Source: Homalodisca vitripennis (taxonomy: Eukaryota > Arthropoda > Insecta > Hemiptera > Cicadellidae). Taken from it: a DNA stretch of 64,000 bases. Of this stretch, positions 29,201 to 40,248 are shown piece by piece. Within the stretch, counting starts at the first letter, position 1; each line of letters starts with the position of its first letter. The notes below the pieces were generated by a model. That model had not been told where the DNA came from and searched no databases. It was given only the letters and a program-made list of their open reading frames with translations. The DNA lies in NCBI RefSeq assembly GCF_021130785.1, contig NW_025776241.1, positions 62,001-126,000 on the forward strand, given 5' to 3'. Made by a program: the position numbers and the translations under genes.

Positions 29201-29967
29201 GAACTGGATTTGCTTTTGTCACCGGGGTAAGACGATACGGATTTCGTCTCCCCAACGACTCTTCCATTTTCACGGCTGAATTAACAGCCATCCAAAAGGC
29301 CCTAAATATAACTTTTCCTATAACAAAAAAATTGGTTATCTGCAGCGACTCCCTTAGTGGTATACAAGATATCAGCGATATGTATTCCAAACACATCATC
29401 ATCCGCGAAATATGGCACTCTTTGTCTTCCCTCCGGTCCGAAGGTGTTGCTGTCTTTCTTGTCTGGGTACCTGGACATATTGGAGTATCCGGAAACGAGC
29501 TGGCAGATAGAGGAGCTAAGGAAGCATTACAACTCCAGCCTTACACCGCACGGATGATTTCTTCCGACATTATCCCGGTAGTAAAGGGCAAACTGAAAGC
29601 CAAATGGAATAGCGAATGGCGGGCAGTCGTCAACAACAAGTTACGGCTTATTAAAGACTGCGTTGGACTCTGGGAAACAGCGAACCGCCTGAGTCGTCGT
29701 GAGGAGGTTGTGTTGTGTCGCCTGCGGCTAGGCCACACGCTTCTCACACATGGCTTCCTCATGAGTAGAGATGATCCTCCGGTCTGCGACACATGTGACA
29801 CTGTCATTACTGTCAAACATGTGCTTGTTGACTGCCCTCGCTATTCGGTACATAGGCGCAATTCGAATCTGCCGGCTTCGTTGAACGATATTCTTTGTGA
29901 TGACGAGACGGCAACTCAAAGATTGCTGTGTTTTCTGAATGCAACGTCGCTGATTAATAAAATATAG
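26260..29967 (+). pseudogene. ORF2 of copy B (endonuclease, RT, RNase H), multiply frameshifted
   Basis: Endonuclease motifs LIQWNISGLRSH, VGDFNAHHRSWG and SAIDLSICS, and GSDHAPI lie in three frames over 26260-26970. RT motifs (FRQGRSTADHL, FDLSKAYDTAW, NGIPQGSVLS) lie over 27580-28310, with a TGA right after VLS (28207) and a shift at the FVDDF region. 28289-29230 holds the thumb/connection. A short duplication (GGAACGTA twice, near 29190) shifts the RNase H start. 29332-29967 completes RNase H and the CCHC-like end. It is similar in layout to copy C. Confidence 0.88.
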
Positions 29968-30384
29968 TATTGTGTTAAGTTTATTTATTCTGATTATCCA
30001 TTGTTGTTAATATTTATACATTTTATTATTTAATTTTTATCTATTAATACAGCTGCCAAATTAGCCCCTTTACAGCTACTTTGGTGGCAGTAAAATGTGT
30101 TAAGTTTTTATAGTTTATTTAATTAATGTTATGTACCTTGTCCTTATTTATGTTCTATTGATATTTTTAGCCTTTATATGGGTTATGACCTCTATACAGT
30201 CTTTCCCTTGTTATATTTATTGTTATCTAGTTTTAAGTTTAAATTATTTACTCACGTACTTGTCATATACAATGTCATCTTTATATACCTAATTGACACT
30301 ACCAAATACGGGTAGGTGTCAATTCTTTCTTGAGGGCAATGATAACCTCAGCGTTTTTTGCCCCTTATTAAAAAAGAAAAAAAA
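29968..30384 (+). promoter_or_regulatory. 3' UTR and A-rich tail of copy B
   Basis: The CTGCCA...TGGCAG block, the AATTGACAC/GTGTCAATT stem and the GGGCAA/TTGCCC stem are preserved (the last at about 30333-30362). The tail is short and mixed with G, unlike copy A. Confidence 0.7.
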
Positions 30385-30394
30385 TCTATATTGG

Positions 30395-30437
30395 TAAAAA
30401 ATATATTAAACCGTTCCGGGACTTTTTTACCATACTG
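30395..30437. mobile_element. End of mariner-like element X, right of copy B
   Basis: ACCGTTCCGGGACTTTTTTACC...CTG, followed by TA, matches the end at 37343-37373. It abuts retrotransposon copy E, into which X appears to have inserted at TA (30438). Confidence 0.6.
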
Positions 30438-33400
30438 TATGTTCTGTATATTTTCCACCTCCACCATTCGTTCTCGACAGACAAGAGCTGTCAGACCTGA
30501 TTAATCAGTTGCCCCGTCCATTTCTCATGATTGGTGATTTCAACGCTCATCACCATTTTTGGGGATCTAATACCTGTTCCTCAAGAGGCAACTTGGTTGT
30601 ATTAAATAACGGCTTCCCTACATATTTATGCCCTCGAACTGGATCTTGGTCTGTCATCGATTTATCGATTTGCAGCCCGGGTCTTGCACATAGAATAGAC
30701 TGGCAGCTAATCACGGATTTACATGGAAGCGACCATGTTCCAATCCTGATTAGCTTTCCGGATATGGTGATACAAAGAAACAGGAGACCGAAATGGATTA
30801 TTAAAAAAGCCGATTGGAATAAATTTAACGAAACCATAATAACCCCAGAAATAAATATTCCATTGGATATTGAAACCGCAGTCACTAACATAAATAATTC
30901 TATATTCCATGCAGCTCAGGACAGTATACCTATATCTTCTAGTACACCGAAGCGGAACTTTGTTCCTTGGTGGACAGAAGAATGTAGTAAAGCTCTTCGA
31001 GATAGAAGAAAAGCTCTAAGAAAATTTAAAATCAGGCCTGCTCAAGAAAACCTAGAGTTATACCGACAAGAGAGTGATCGCCCGCCAGATTTTTAGGATT
31101 TCGCAGAGACAGTCGTGGCAAGCGTTCACCAATTCCATAACAAGGACTACGGCTTCTTCAGTAGTATGGAGGAAGCTTCGCTCGGTTTGTGGGAAAACCC
31201 CCCTCCCAACCTATCTTAGAACTTAAGTTTAGGAATAATATCATTTCCAATCCTCAAGAGGTCGCAAACCCGTTGACTCATACCATATCTGAAGTATCAA
31301 AGACTACATCATACTGTCCTGAGTTTCAAAGATTTAAGCATACCATTGAAACGGTACAAATAAATTATAATTTAAATACAAATAGCCCCCTTAACCTGTT
31401 ATTTTCTTTAGAAGAGCTGAACTCCGCGATTACTTGTTCGAAAAACTCCTCCCCAGGACCAGACGATATCCATTATGCCATGCTGAAGAATCTTCCATCA
31501 CTTGCAAAAAAGCTCTTTTAACTCTGTATAATCGGATTTTTCAGGAGCGTTCCTTTCGCTCACCAGTTGTCTATGCAAAATTCTGGAACGCATGGTGAAC
31601 CGTAGGCTGGTATGGTTTTTGGAAAAAAACTGCCTTCTCGCAAACCAGCAGTGCGGGTTTCGCCGAGGACGGTCAACGACGGATCTGTTGGTCTCATTGG
31701 AAACTACTCTCTTAGATGCATTTCTTGAGCGAAAACAGGTATTAGCAGTCATCTTTGATCTTCGAAAAGCCTACGACACCGCGTGGCGACGGGAATTGTA
31801 AACACCTTGATGTCATGGGGAGTCGGTGGAAACATCTTATGCTTCATAAATAACTTTATGAGCGACAGAACTTTTCAGGTAATGTTGTGCACAACTTTGT
31901 CCAACCCATTAATGCTGGAGAATGGGGTGCCTCAGGGTAGTGTGCTCAGCTGTACCCTTTTTGCCATTTCTATAAATAGCATCGTGAGCTGTGTCACTAA
32001 TCCTGCTCGATGCTCTCTTTTTGTTGACGACTTTGCTGTGTACGTCGCCGCAAGGAGACATGCTACTGCGGAACGAATCTTACAGATTGAAAAACGTCGG
32101 CTTGAAGACTGGAGTCGACAAACAGGATTTTCCTTTTCATCTGTTAAGACCCAGTGCATATTGTTTTCTAGGCAGAGGAATGCTACCGAGCCTTTCCTTA
32201 CAATTAACGGTACCCTCATATCGGTAACTCGTACCATAAAGTTTTTGGGCCTTACTTTGGACAGCAGACTTACCTGGGTTCCTCATTTGAAATAATTGAA
32301 AGCTAAATGTCTACGGCGATTGGACTTGCTCAGAGTGCTTACAGGACAAGGTGGGGCGCGGACAGAACATGTATGCTTCGCTTTTATAAAGCTTTTATTC
32401 GTTCGTGCCTCGATTACGGGTGTCAGGTGTACTCCTCGGCACGTCCCAACACTATTAAAATGCTCGACACAATCCATCACTCTGCTATCAGACTGACTAC
32501 CGGTGCATTCCGCTCCAGTCCGGTGATAAGTTTGCTGGCTGAGTGCGGAGAGCCGCCGTTGTCGCAAAGACGCGATCTGTTGTTAACCAACTTTTGGTAT
32601 ACTCTGAAATCTAGACCTTTCAGCCCAGCTTACGACTTAGTATTTGAAAATGCGTTAACGCATAGGTATAAGTTGAAACCTAACGCTTCAGCCCCATTCG
32701 GTATAAGAGTAGGGAACATAATAGTACGTCTCGGCATCGACGTTTTCGAGGTGCGACAAAGCCATGATTGCGACGTACCCCCGTGGTCTTTGAATACACC
32801 ACCTATTATAAACACGCTAGTACACAATAAGAAACAAGATACATCCGCAAACATAATAAACCAATTATTTCGTGAAGAGCTAAACAAGTTGACACCATGT
32901 GACGTAGTATATACGGATGGATCTAAAACTGGGACCGGCACTAGTTGCGCCTTTGTGACTGCCAGATCTGAGTTCAAATTTTGCCTCCCCTCTGCATCCT
33001 CTGTCTATACTGCCGAGCTGACTGCCATTGAGAAGGCACTAAACATCGTGTGCCCTAGGACAGGGAGGCTCGTGGTACGTACCGACTCACTGAGCAGCAT
33101 AGAAGCACTAAAGGACTTGTATCCGAAACACGTTCTTCGTGCAATATAAAAAACTCCCCACATGATCTAATAAGAAGAAATGTTCAAGTGATATTTATGT
33201 GGGTACCAATTCATGTTGGAATACCTGGCAATGAAATGGTCGACAGAGCTGCAAGGGAAGCGACAGAATTGGAGCCTTACACCCAACAGCTAATATTGCC
33301 AGATGTGAAACCACACATCAAAAGACTCTTAAGAAATGAGTGGCAAAGGTCGTGGACAGAAATCAACGATAACAAACTACGGGACATAAAGGGGTCAGTT

Positions 33401-33703
33401 ATACCTTGGACGTCCTCAAATCGTACCAGCCGCAGGGAGGAGGTAGTGTTATGCCGTCTTCGGATCGGACACACTTTTCTATCCCACGGCTTTCTTATGA
33501 ACCGCGGGGATCCTCCTTTGTGCCCCGTGTGTAATGTTAATCTAACTGAAAACCATGTCCTGATCGAGTGTAATCACTATTCTCGACAGAGGCGCGATTA
33601 TCGTCTCCCTTCTACTCTTGCTGAATTGCTAGGGGACAATAATGAAGTTCTAGTTAAGCTCTTCGGATTCCTGGAGAGTACCTCATTGCTGGCCAGGGTT
33701 TGA
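30438..33703 (+). pseudogene. ORF2 of copy E, truncated and frameshifted
   Basis: Endonuclease remainder: MIGDFNAHHHFWGS, SVIDLSICSP, GSDHVPI. An in-frame loss of about 10 residues follows RGNLV. RT motifs: SSPGPDDIHYAML, FRRGRSTTDLL, FDLRKAYDTAW, NGVPQGSVLS, FVDDF. A deletion of roughly 90 bases near 31555 removes the region between ERSFR and the LCKILERM equivalent. Frameshifts lie near 31790, 32300 and 33145. RNase H: YTDGSKTGTG, AELTAIEKAL, RTDSLSS, GNEMVDRAAREA. The end is FLESTSLLARV*. Non-functional. Confidence 0.88.
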
Positions 33704-33932
33704 AGGGCTGTGAATTACCGAAAAAAGAGCTTCCATTAGAGTAACCGGACTGGGTGGGCCCTTTTACAGCTCACTCAGATCTATTGTTAACTAGTTTTAA
33801 GTGTTATAATATCATAGATATTTATATGTGTATATATGCTATGTTCTTAATAGTTTTAAGAAACTGTTCTCTATTATTTACTCTTTTGTTTTTAGTGCTA
33901 GTTACTTGTTTTGACACTACCAAATTATGAGT
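30438..33932 (+). mobile_element. Non-LTR retrotransposon copy E, 5' and 3' incomplete
   Basis: It begins inside the endonuclease (SVYFPPPPF) directly at the TA next to element X, and ends inside the 3' UTR. It has GACACTACCAAATTATGAGTAG but lacks the returning half of the stem and the final GGGCAA hairpin. It is closer in wording to copy D than to A-C (for example CPRTGSWS, NSSPGPDDIHYAMLK). The 3' UTR carries GGGCCCTTTTACAGCTCAC, the shared motif. Confidence 0.85.
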
Positions 33933-33934
33933 AG

Positions 33935-34307
33935 GAAACTCACTCATCTCCCGAATAGCAACAGTAAAAGTGAGAAAACAGCGGGAAGCCGAAACAGCAA
34001 AAATGATAAAAACATATGAGAAACTGGCGGGAATCGCGTCTGACTAGAAATCAGCTGTTACTCAAGTTGTAAACATTATAAAAATTAATCAATACTTTGA
34101 AGACTGATTCCTGGAAAGCAAGTTCGATTTGGTATTCTTCGACATCTAAATAAAGATCTAATATAGCGAGAATGACGATTATTTAATAATTAGTAATTCA
34201 TTCGGCGGCTTAAAAATACCCCTGTACTTGACGCCACCGTGGCGTCGTCGGTACTGGCGGTGTGACATACGCACAACGCCACCTTGGCGTCACCAGGATT
34301 GAACGTG
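33935..34307. mobile_element. End of a piggyBac-type element with subterminal palindromes
   Basis: The right end ...GAACGTG is followed by TTAA (34308-34311). Two palindromes lie just inside: GACGCCACCGTGGCGTC (34230-34246) and ACGCCACCTTGGCGT (34276-34290). The layout equals that of the piggyBac at 12227-15219 and the end at 60739. No transposase is present and the other end is not visible, so the element is deleted on the left, next to copy E. Confidence 0.6.
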
Positions 34308-34340
34308 TTAAGGGGAGTCGGTTGGGTCTATCCCCGCAAT
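34308..34340. repeat. TTAA followed by a Kolobok-like terminus
   Basis: TTAA is followed by GGGGAGTCGGTTGGGTC, in the style of the Kolobok ends here (TTAA plus GGGG...). The same TTAA closes the piggyBac on the left. No partner end was found, so the call is tentative. Confidence 0.35.
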
Positions 34341-35010
34341 GTTAATTTGATGAATTTTAGGTACCATTATCTTAAAAACTATAAGTGGTATCCAGTTAAT
34401 TTTTTTTATTCTGCTCCTTGTACTTTTCTTAACATTTTGAATACACGGTTATAAAATATCTTTTCAGATAAACGTGAGACATTTTTTTTCTTTTTATGCA
34501 AAAAATAACATAAAAAATTACAATTTACTCTGATGTATAGAATTAAGTACTGAACATAAGGCAATAATATGTATTCAAAATGTAGATTATTACGTAGGGA
34601 ACAAATAAAAAAAAGAATCAACAGGCTACCTATAATAGTTCTTGAGAAAAGTGTACCTATCTAACAAAAAACATAGTTTAACAGAAAACGCATTTGAAGT
34701 TCATTGTAACCAACTCTATAAAAATACAAAAATAAACTTACAGTTAATAGTGTCCAGGGGCATATGCTGGGTTATCTGGATCCTCTTCTTCCTCAAGCAA
34801 CTCTTCCAGGCTTAATTTGGTTAATTTTGCCCTCTACCGGCACTTCTTTTCTAATTCCTCGATGGCATTTTCTGCTTGTGGGTGATTCCATTGTTACGGG
34901 TGTTACGACACACTTAATACACTAAATAACTTAGCTTAAAAAATGTTTTCCCCAAGAAAGACGGTAAAAAATAATTATATTATGATTTTATGTTCATTTT
35001 GGTCTATCAA
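34341..35010. other. AT-rich stretch without genes
   Basis: No supported ORF is visible. It contains GTTACGGGTGTTAC near 34895, which recurs near 35350-35380. Confidence 0.4.
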
Positions 35011-35848
35011 TCATGTCTATTTAACATGATTGAACAATTAATATTTAGACGCTCTAGCTCTCTTTGAACTTTAACCATGCCACTTCTAACGCTGGCTCAC
35101 TAACTTTGAAAACACCTCGATTTGAAACTGGTGTTACCGAAGTAGGATCAATTTTGTTAAGGATTTCATTTTTTGTATAAAACATTTTATCAGGATTGTC
35201 ATGAAAGTATCATAAACTCTGTTAATTTTGCATTGTTAAAAAGTTGAAGTATTTTTTTATTTGGAAGCTTAACAATCTAAAATAAATATAATTGCATCTG
35301 AATTTTTGGTATGTTGAAACATTTCTGAAATAGAAATTGAAAAGTGTTGTTACAGGTGTTACAGAAAATGTTACGGGTGTTACTTTGTCTTTTTTGTTTT
35401 CAAACTTGCTACACTTATTACATTTTACGAACAATTAAATTAATTTCATGATGTTTACATAGATAATACATTGTTGTTAATGTGTTTTAAGGCACTTAAA
35501 TGTAAAAAAAACCACTGAACTTCATATTAACCATTTAATTTGGTTCTATTAAATTCAAAGAAAACCTTAATCAAACCTTAAGGTATTACACAGGGTACAT
35601 AAGCTTTGTAAGTTTGTGTACATTAAAGTTATAGAATCGACACACTTTAAAGTCTTATTTTTCATGTCTATTTAACATGATTGAACAATTAATATTTAGA
35701 CGCTCTAGCTCTCTTTAAAATTCAACCATGCCACTTCTAACGCTGGCTCACTAACTTTGAAAACACCTCGATTTGAAACTGGTATTACCGAAGTAGGATC
35801 AATTTTGTTAAGTATTTCATTTTTTGTATAAAACATTTCATCAGGAAA
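35011..35848. repeat. Direct duplication of ~187 bases, 651 bases apart
   Basis: 35011-35197 and 35662-35848 match almost base for base (TCATGTCTATTTAACATGAT..., AACGCTGGCTCACTAACTTT...). The second copy is the 3' end of the gene at 35705-36520. The first is a detached duplicate of that end, with GTGTTAC-type repeats between them. Confidence 0.85.
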
Positions 35849-36520
35849 ATCAGGCCACTTCCAGTTAGCTCCAGATTTTGTCATACATTGCACTTTATAT
35901 AAATAGTTGTTTTCTTCTGTTTTAACCTCCGTCACCTATCCTGGAAAATGTTCACCCTCAAACACCACAACAAAATCTTTTTCTTGAAAATCAGCTGCAT
36001 CAACATCGGAAAAGTCCTGTAAAATTCCAACGACCGCGTTGTTTCTTTCTTCATCAGAAGAGTCCGATTCTGAATAATTTTCCCTGTACGACAAGCGCCT
36101 CTTGACTTGAGCCGTACGAATTTCTCCCTCACATTCAATAACACAAACTTGTTCGTCAAAGACGTAAATGTTTTAGCAATTAACAAGTCTGTGCAATTGT
36201 AAGGTCTAAAGTGATGACAGGACTGAATCCCAAGTATAGCTTTAACTTTCTCCCACCTTTTGTCCAACATATTCTCATTTTTACTTATATAATCTTTACT
36301 TACATATAAAGATTTTATCTTAGTCTGGAAACCCTTGAGCGTTACCAATATTGACTGTCCTGGATTTTACAGCAGTCCATACATTCCTTTTTACAGTGCC
36401 TCCTATTCCATCCACTGCTCCTTTTCCGTGAGAGCTTGCAAAAAAGTTCCATTCAACATCTAAGTTGAAATCAGCTTGAAAGAAGCACAGGTTAGACAGT
36501 GTATACCTGCTCTTATGGGG
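35705..36520 (-). pseudogene. Repeat-borne protein with SHGKGAVDGIGGTVKR motif, broken
   Basis: The reading starts near 36500: VEWNFFASSHGKGAVDGIGG, TVKRNVWTAVKSRTVNIGNA. After a shift come FQTKIKSLYVSKDYI and KAILGIQSCHHFRPYNC. Another frame holds an acidic block (SESDSSDEERNNAVV) and VVVFEGEHFPG. The end is KSGANWKWPDFPDEMFY and KIDPTSVIPVSNRGVFKVSE. I know SHGKGAxDGIGGTxKR from multicopy, repeat-associated arthropod and cnidarian proteins, but no assigned activity. Several frameshifts and stops are present. The upstream half is absent, so this is the C-terminal part only. Confidence 0.55.
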
Positions 36521-36642
36521 AGACTGGCACCTACCTGTCGCAATGCTATTTAAATGGAACGTTTCATGTTAGGTTAGGTACATTGTTCTCAAAAACTATT
36601 TGAGTAAATATCACCAAATTCTCACCAAGTTATCTAGATGGG

Positions 36643-37066
36643 TTAAGAGTCATAAACCACTAATAAAATTATTATAAAAAGAAAAAAATAATTTTTAAAA
36701 ACAAATTTTTTCACAATTTTAAAAAAATATAAAGCAACAACTGCATCTGAGACTCCTAGCCTAAGTGTTTGTAGACCTACAAATCCAGTTTTTTTTAATT
36801 CTTTGCCATATACAGCAATTGAAGCTCTCATTAGGATTTTGAGTCTTACCGTGAAGTCAGCGTTTCAACAATTCACCTTTAGTCAGGTCTTTGTAAATAG
36901 GCTTTATGGCCATCAGCGTTCTACAATCGATTGGGATATTGTCAGCAAACTGAAGGCAAACACTTTGAACATTTGTTATAACTGTTTTGGCAAGTGATTT
37001 GAAGTAAAAGAAGTAAAATAAAAGATTAAGTGTCTCAGTTTTCTCTAACAACCAGAATGTTTGCAT
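36643..37066 (-). pseudogene. Kolobok/Mutator-like transposase fragment, C-terminal
   Basis: Two short readings, MAIKPIYKDLTKGELLKR (near 36860-36920) and KKTGFVGLQTLRLGVSDAVV (near 36740-36800), match the PIFKDLSETKLLDRC and TLPTLKFGVYSAV blocks of the transposase at 24833-25600, in the same order. The section between them is lost. This is a small relic. Confidence 0.6.
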
Positions 37067-37139
37067 TTGAAAAATTCTGTATTTTATAATCTTTGAGTGT
37101 CCGCCATTTTGTAATGCGTCAACTGTTTTACGTCAGATT

Positions 37140-37373
37140 TTCGCCAAAATGTTTCTAATTAAAAAGATCTTTAATTTGATATACGACTCGACCTATGCTT
37201 CTATTTAAGAATTTTCACCAACCCCTAGCGGGACGTCCCCCATAAGCAGGATATCATGGTGAAATACATAAAATAATAGTTTTTATGAGCAAAAGCTTGA
37301 TGTAAATTTTGGTTCTTATATTGTAATTAGTTCAAAAGTTATTAGACCGTCCCGGGACTTTTCAGCACCCCTG
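37140..37373. mobile_element. End fragment of mariner-like element X (second copy)
   Basis: It shares the blocks AATTTGATATACGACTCGACCT, GACGTCCCCCATAAGCAG and CCGTCCCGGGACTTTTCAGC with 22660-22849/30395-30437. It ends ...CACCCCTG before TA, four bases from the outer mariner at 37380. Confidence 0.55.
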
Positions 37374-37814
37374 TATGTACAAGGTTAATTTAAGTTAGTG
37401 TCGAAAAAATTTTTGGGTGATACTACTCAGTATTATAGACCAAAATATGAAAATAAAAAATCCCTATCCTATCTATCTTTTAACTATGACCAATTTCGCT
37501 ATTTTGTTAAAAAAATCATGTTTTGTTTCAATAAAACTCTATTTCATCCATTTTTTTTTAATGTTTTTTTTTTAAATTCTGAATCCATTTTTTAAATTGC
37601 CCATTTTGTGGGCTTTAAATGACATAATGCAACGTTACTTTTATTTTCATCTTCTACTGGTTATTAAAGAATCAGTATTGGAAAACAAGGTCTACTTAAA
37701 ATATCACGGTGCTAAATAACCAGTCAAAATTGTGTTTAATTCAATAATAAATCAAACATAGGATAAACACATAAAGAACAGTTACAAAAAAGAATAATCA
37801 TAAAAGTAAGTAAT

Positions 37815-38882
37815 CTACAAATTGTTTTCAAATTGCCTGCCTCCTTTTCTAATGCAGGCTCTCGCACGCTTCCTCATGGCCCTAACCGTCATGTTCAAAG
37901 ATAACTTGTTACGCACTATTTGGGCAGCTAACTCAATCCGGTTTCTTAAGTCTTCCTCAGAGTTTACAGTGGTCGATTAAACTTCCTGTTTCATAGTCCC
38001 CCAAACAAAGAAGTCTATAGGAGGTTGGTCAGGAGATCTGGCCGGCCAAGCTACAGTTCCAGCGCGACCTACCTATGTCGGGTAATTGCCCGTTAACCAC
38101 TGACGCACTTCATTGCTGAAATGAGGAGGAGCACCGTCCTGTTGGAAAACTATGTTGTCCCTCTGATTGTGGTCCATATCAAGTCCATCCAGAAGTGTGG
38201 GCAAGGTATGCTGTAAAAAGTCCAAGTAAACTCCACTATTTAAAGTTCCTTGAAAAATGTGGGGACCCACAAGTTGGTTTCCGATGACTCCTGCCCATAC
38301 GTTGAGATGAAAACGTCTTTGAAAGGAACTTTCTCTTGAAGCCCTGGGATTTTGTTCGGCCCAATGGTGCATGTTATGCGTGTTAAAAACACCAGCCCTA
38401 GTGAAGGTAGACTAAACGGTGTACAAAATGTTTCTCAAAAAATGATATTGTTCAATATCACTATTGAGCAGCCAGCGACAGAACTCTACTCTTGGACCAA
38501 AGTCATTTGGTTTTAATGCTTGAACCTTTGTAAAGTGATAGGGGTGGAAGTTATTTTCCTGTAAGATTCCTAACACTTTACTCTGAGAAACACCAACTTC
38601 TCTGGTAAGTTGCCGGCTGCTGACCTCAGGATTTTCTTGAACTAAATCTAGAACTCGTTCATCCTAGCCAACATCTCGAAGAACAGGACCTACCTCATTA
38701 CGCTGCCTGTGAACTGTTCCTCTCTCCAACAAACGCTGATTTAGCCTCGTAAAAACTTTATCACTAGGAACTCTACTATCTGGGTACCGAGCGTGGTATT
38801 CTCTCTGAGCAGCCAGAGCATTCCCGCCACAAAAACCATATACAAAATGCATCTCTGCACACTCTCTCGATGTGAAATCCAT
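37815..38882 (-). pseudogene. Transposase of the outer mariner, decayed
   Basis: N-terminus MDFTSRECAEMHFVYGFCGG with REYHARYPDSRVPS, a DUF4817-type helix-turn-helix opening. Middle: QRRFHLNVWAGVIGN, QQDGAPPHFSNEVRQ (second catalytic D). Then, in another frame, a degraded W-RSPD-PPIDFF region near 38010-38040. The C-terminus ends near 37815 as RARACIRKGGRQFENNL*. Stops and shifts occur near 38080, 38410 and 38665. Family placement is mariner superfamily by domain order. Confidence 0.8.
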
Positions 38883-39031
38883 GATAGCTACGACTCAAAT
38901 AACTATTTTTAAGTAGATAGTGGTAAAGTCAGCTGAAAGACAAAATAAAACCTGAAAAATTGGGTATTCCTTCATACTTGTGATTGTAGGGATAAGATAG
39001 TCAGGAGTAAAAACTGATGCATTATGTCATT

Positions 39032-39035
39032 TTAA
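39032..39035. repeat. TTAA target duplication, left side of the large Kolobok
   Basis: TTAA here and at 57042-57045 bracket the element. Removing one TTAA and the element restores the outer mariner's right inverted repeat base for base over the junction. Confidence 0.9.
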
Positions 39036-39553
39036 GGGGATCCGCCATTTCAGTAATTTTTTTATTTACTAAAGAATAATGGTTTTTTTTCTTTCATTAC
39101 TCATCCATTAGCATGTAAATAAAAATAATACAAAAAAAAAAAATATTATTTTTTTCATTATTTATATTTTTTGGTTGTTAATGCGAAAAATGGAAATAAC
39201 TTTTTTATTTTTTAAGATATTTAAATAAACTTAATATTTTTTTATTCCCTATGAGATGCTCTATTTTTAATGGTATAAAGACTATCATAGGACTAAAATT
39301 CTTAATTTTATAGATTTATTTGTAAAAACATAAAATTTTACATCAAATTTGTGTAAACAATATTTAATAAAATAAATACTTACTCACCTAGAAGGTTGTC
39401 TTATACCATTAAAATTAGTTCATGGTATAAGGGTGCTGAGGTAAAAATTTCAATAGTCTATGTCAAAAACTCTTGAAGTTATTTTAAAAATCGTGTTAAA
39501 AAACTAAACTTTCGGAAATCGTCATCGAAAGTCTGTAAATACATAAATCTCTA

Positions 39554-40239
39554 CTAAAACTCTCCTGCTCCATATGTAACACCTTCTTCAGCTATCTTAT
39601 CTTCTGAAGCTATCCGTCTGCTTTTCAACAACTTCCTATATTTTTGATACTTTTCTGTAGCCCTCACATTCTTAGTGCGTAGCCGTTTAGAGTGACTTTG
39701 CACTGAATATTTTGAAGTATTTGTTCCTGGGGAGATCTTGCAAGCCTGTTGTAGCTGTGTTATTGTGATGAAGTAACCTTGATTATAAATACGAATTGCT
39801 TCTCCTACAGCTAATTCTATTTTCATTCTTGCTGTAAAGGTCGTTTTTGGACATTTGCTCCAAATCAGGTTGTGTAACGATTCGTTGTCGTTTTGAGTTT
39901 TGCCCTTAGCGCAACGTTTCAATAGATCTTCATGAGATAGCCTGTTGTAAATTGGCATTAGATTTTTTACAATTTTTTTTTACATTTTTTTAAGATTTTT
40001 TTACATTCAATGGAGTTTTTATCATGTCATGGTGCTTTCTTGGAGTTCAGTTTGTGGCAACATCCCTTTGAAAAAAAAAAACACCACGAGTCTTCACCGG
40101 ATGGACACTTGTCATGTCGTTGATTTTCATCTGTCGAACGGCAATGGTCGATTGTTGCAAAGATTGCTGTTTTAGTTTTTTCTATATCACCAAGGTTCTT
40201 TATAATGGCATTTCTGCAATATTTTGTTAGTTTATCTAT
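39554..40239 (-). pseudogene. Kolobok transposase, segment 4 (C-terminal)
   Basis: From the junction with retrotransposon C the reading continues IDKLTKYCRNAIIKNLGDI, EKTKTAIFATIDHCRSTDE, CPSGEDSWCFF. A damaged stretch at about 39960-40030 follows. Then come MPIYNRLSHEDLLKRCAKGK, TQNDNESLHNLIWSKCPKT, ELAVGEAIRIYNQGY and a basic tail ending VTYGAGEF* at 39554. YGAGxF at the C-terminus is the usual ending of this family, so the true gene end is preserved. One frame break lies near 40050. Confidence 0.88.
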
Positions 40240-40248
40240 GGTACTTGC
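40240..40248. repeat. Target-site duplication of retrotransposon copy C (left copy)
   Basis: GGTACTTGC here is repeated at 45994-46002 immediately after the A-rich tail. In the Kolobok frame it encodes part of KAST on the minus strand. Confidence 0.92.

Larger units (their letters stand above)
22860..30384 (+). mobile_element. Non-LTR retrotransposon copy B, full length, decayed and interrupted
   Basis: It is flanked by the 10-bp duplication TCTATATTGG (22850-22859 and 30385-30394). It starts with the same CCGTCCTGGGTATGACG as copy C and ends with the shared 3' stem-loops and an A-rich tail. ORF1 is split by a Kolobok insertion (24553-26011). ORF2 has several frameshifts. The first third is clearly diverged from A and C, while the RNase H region and 3' UTR are very close to C. 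Confidence 0.9.
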
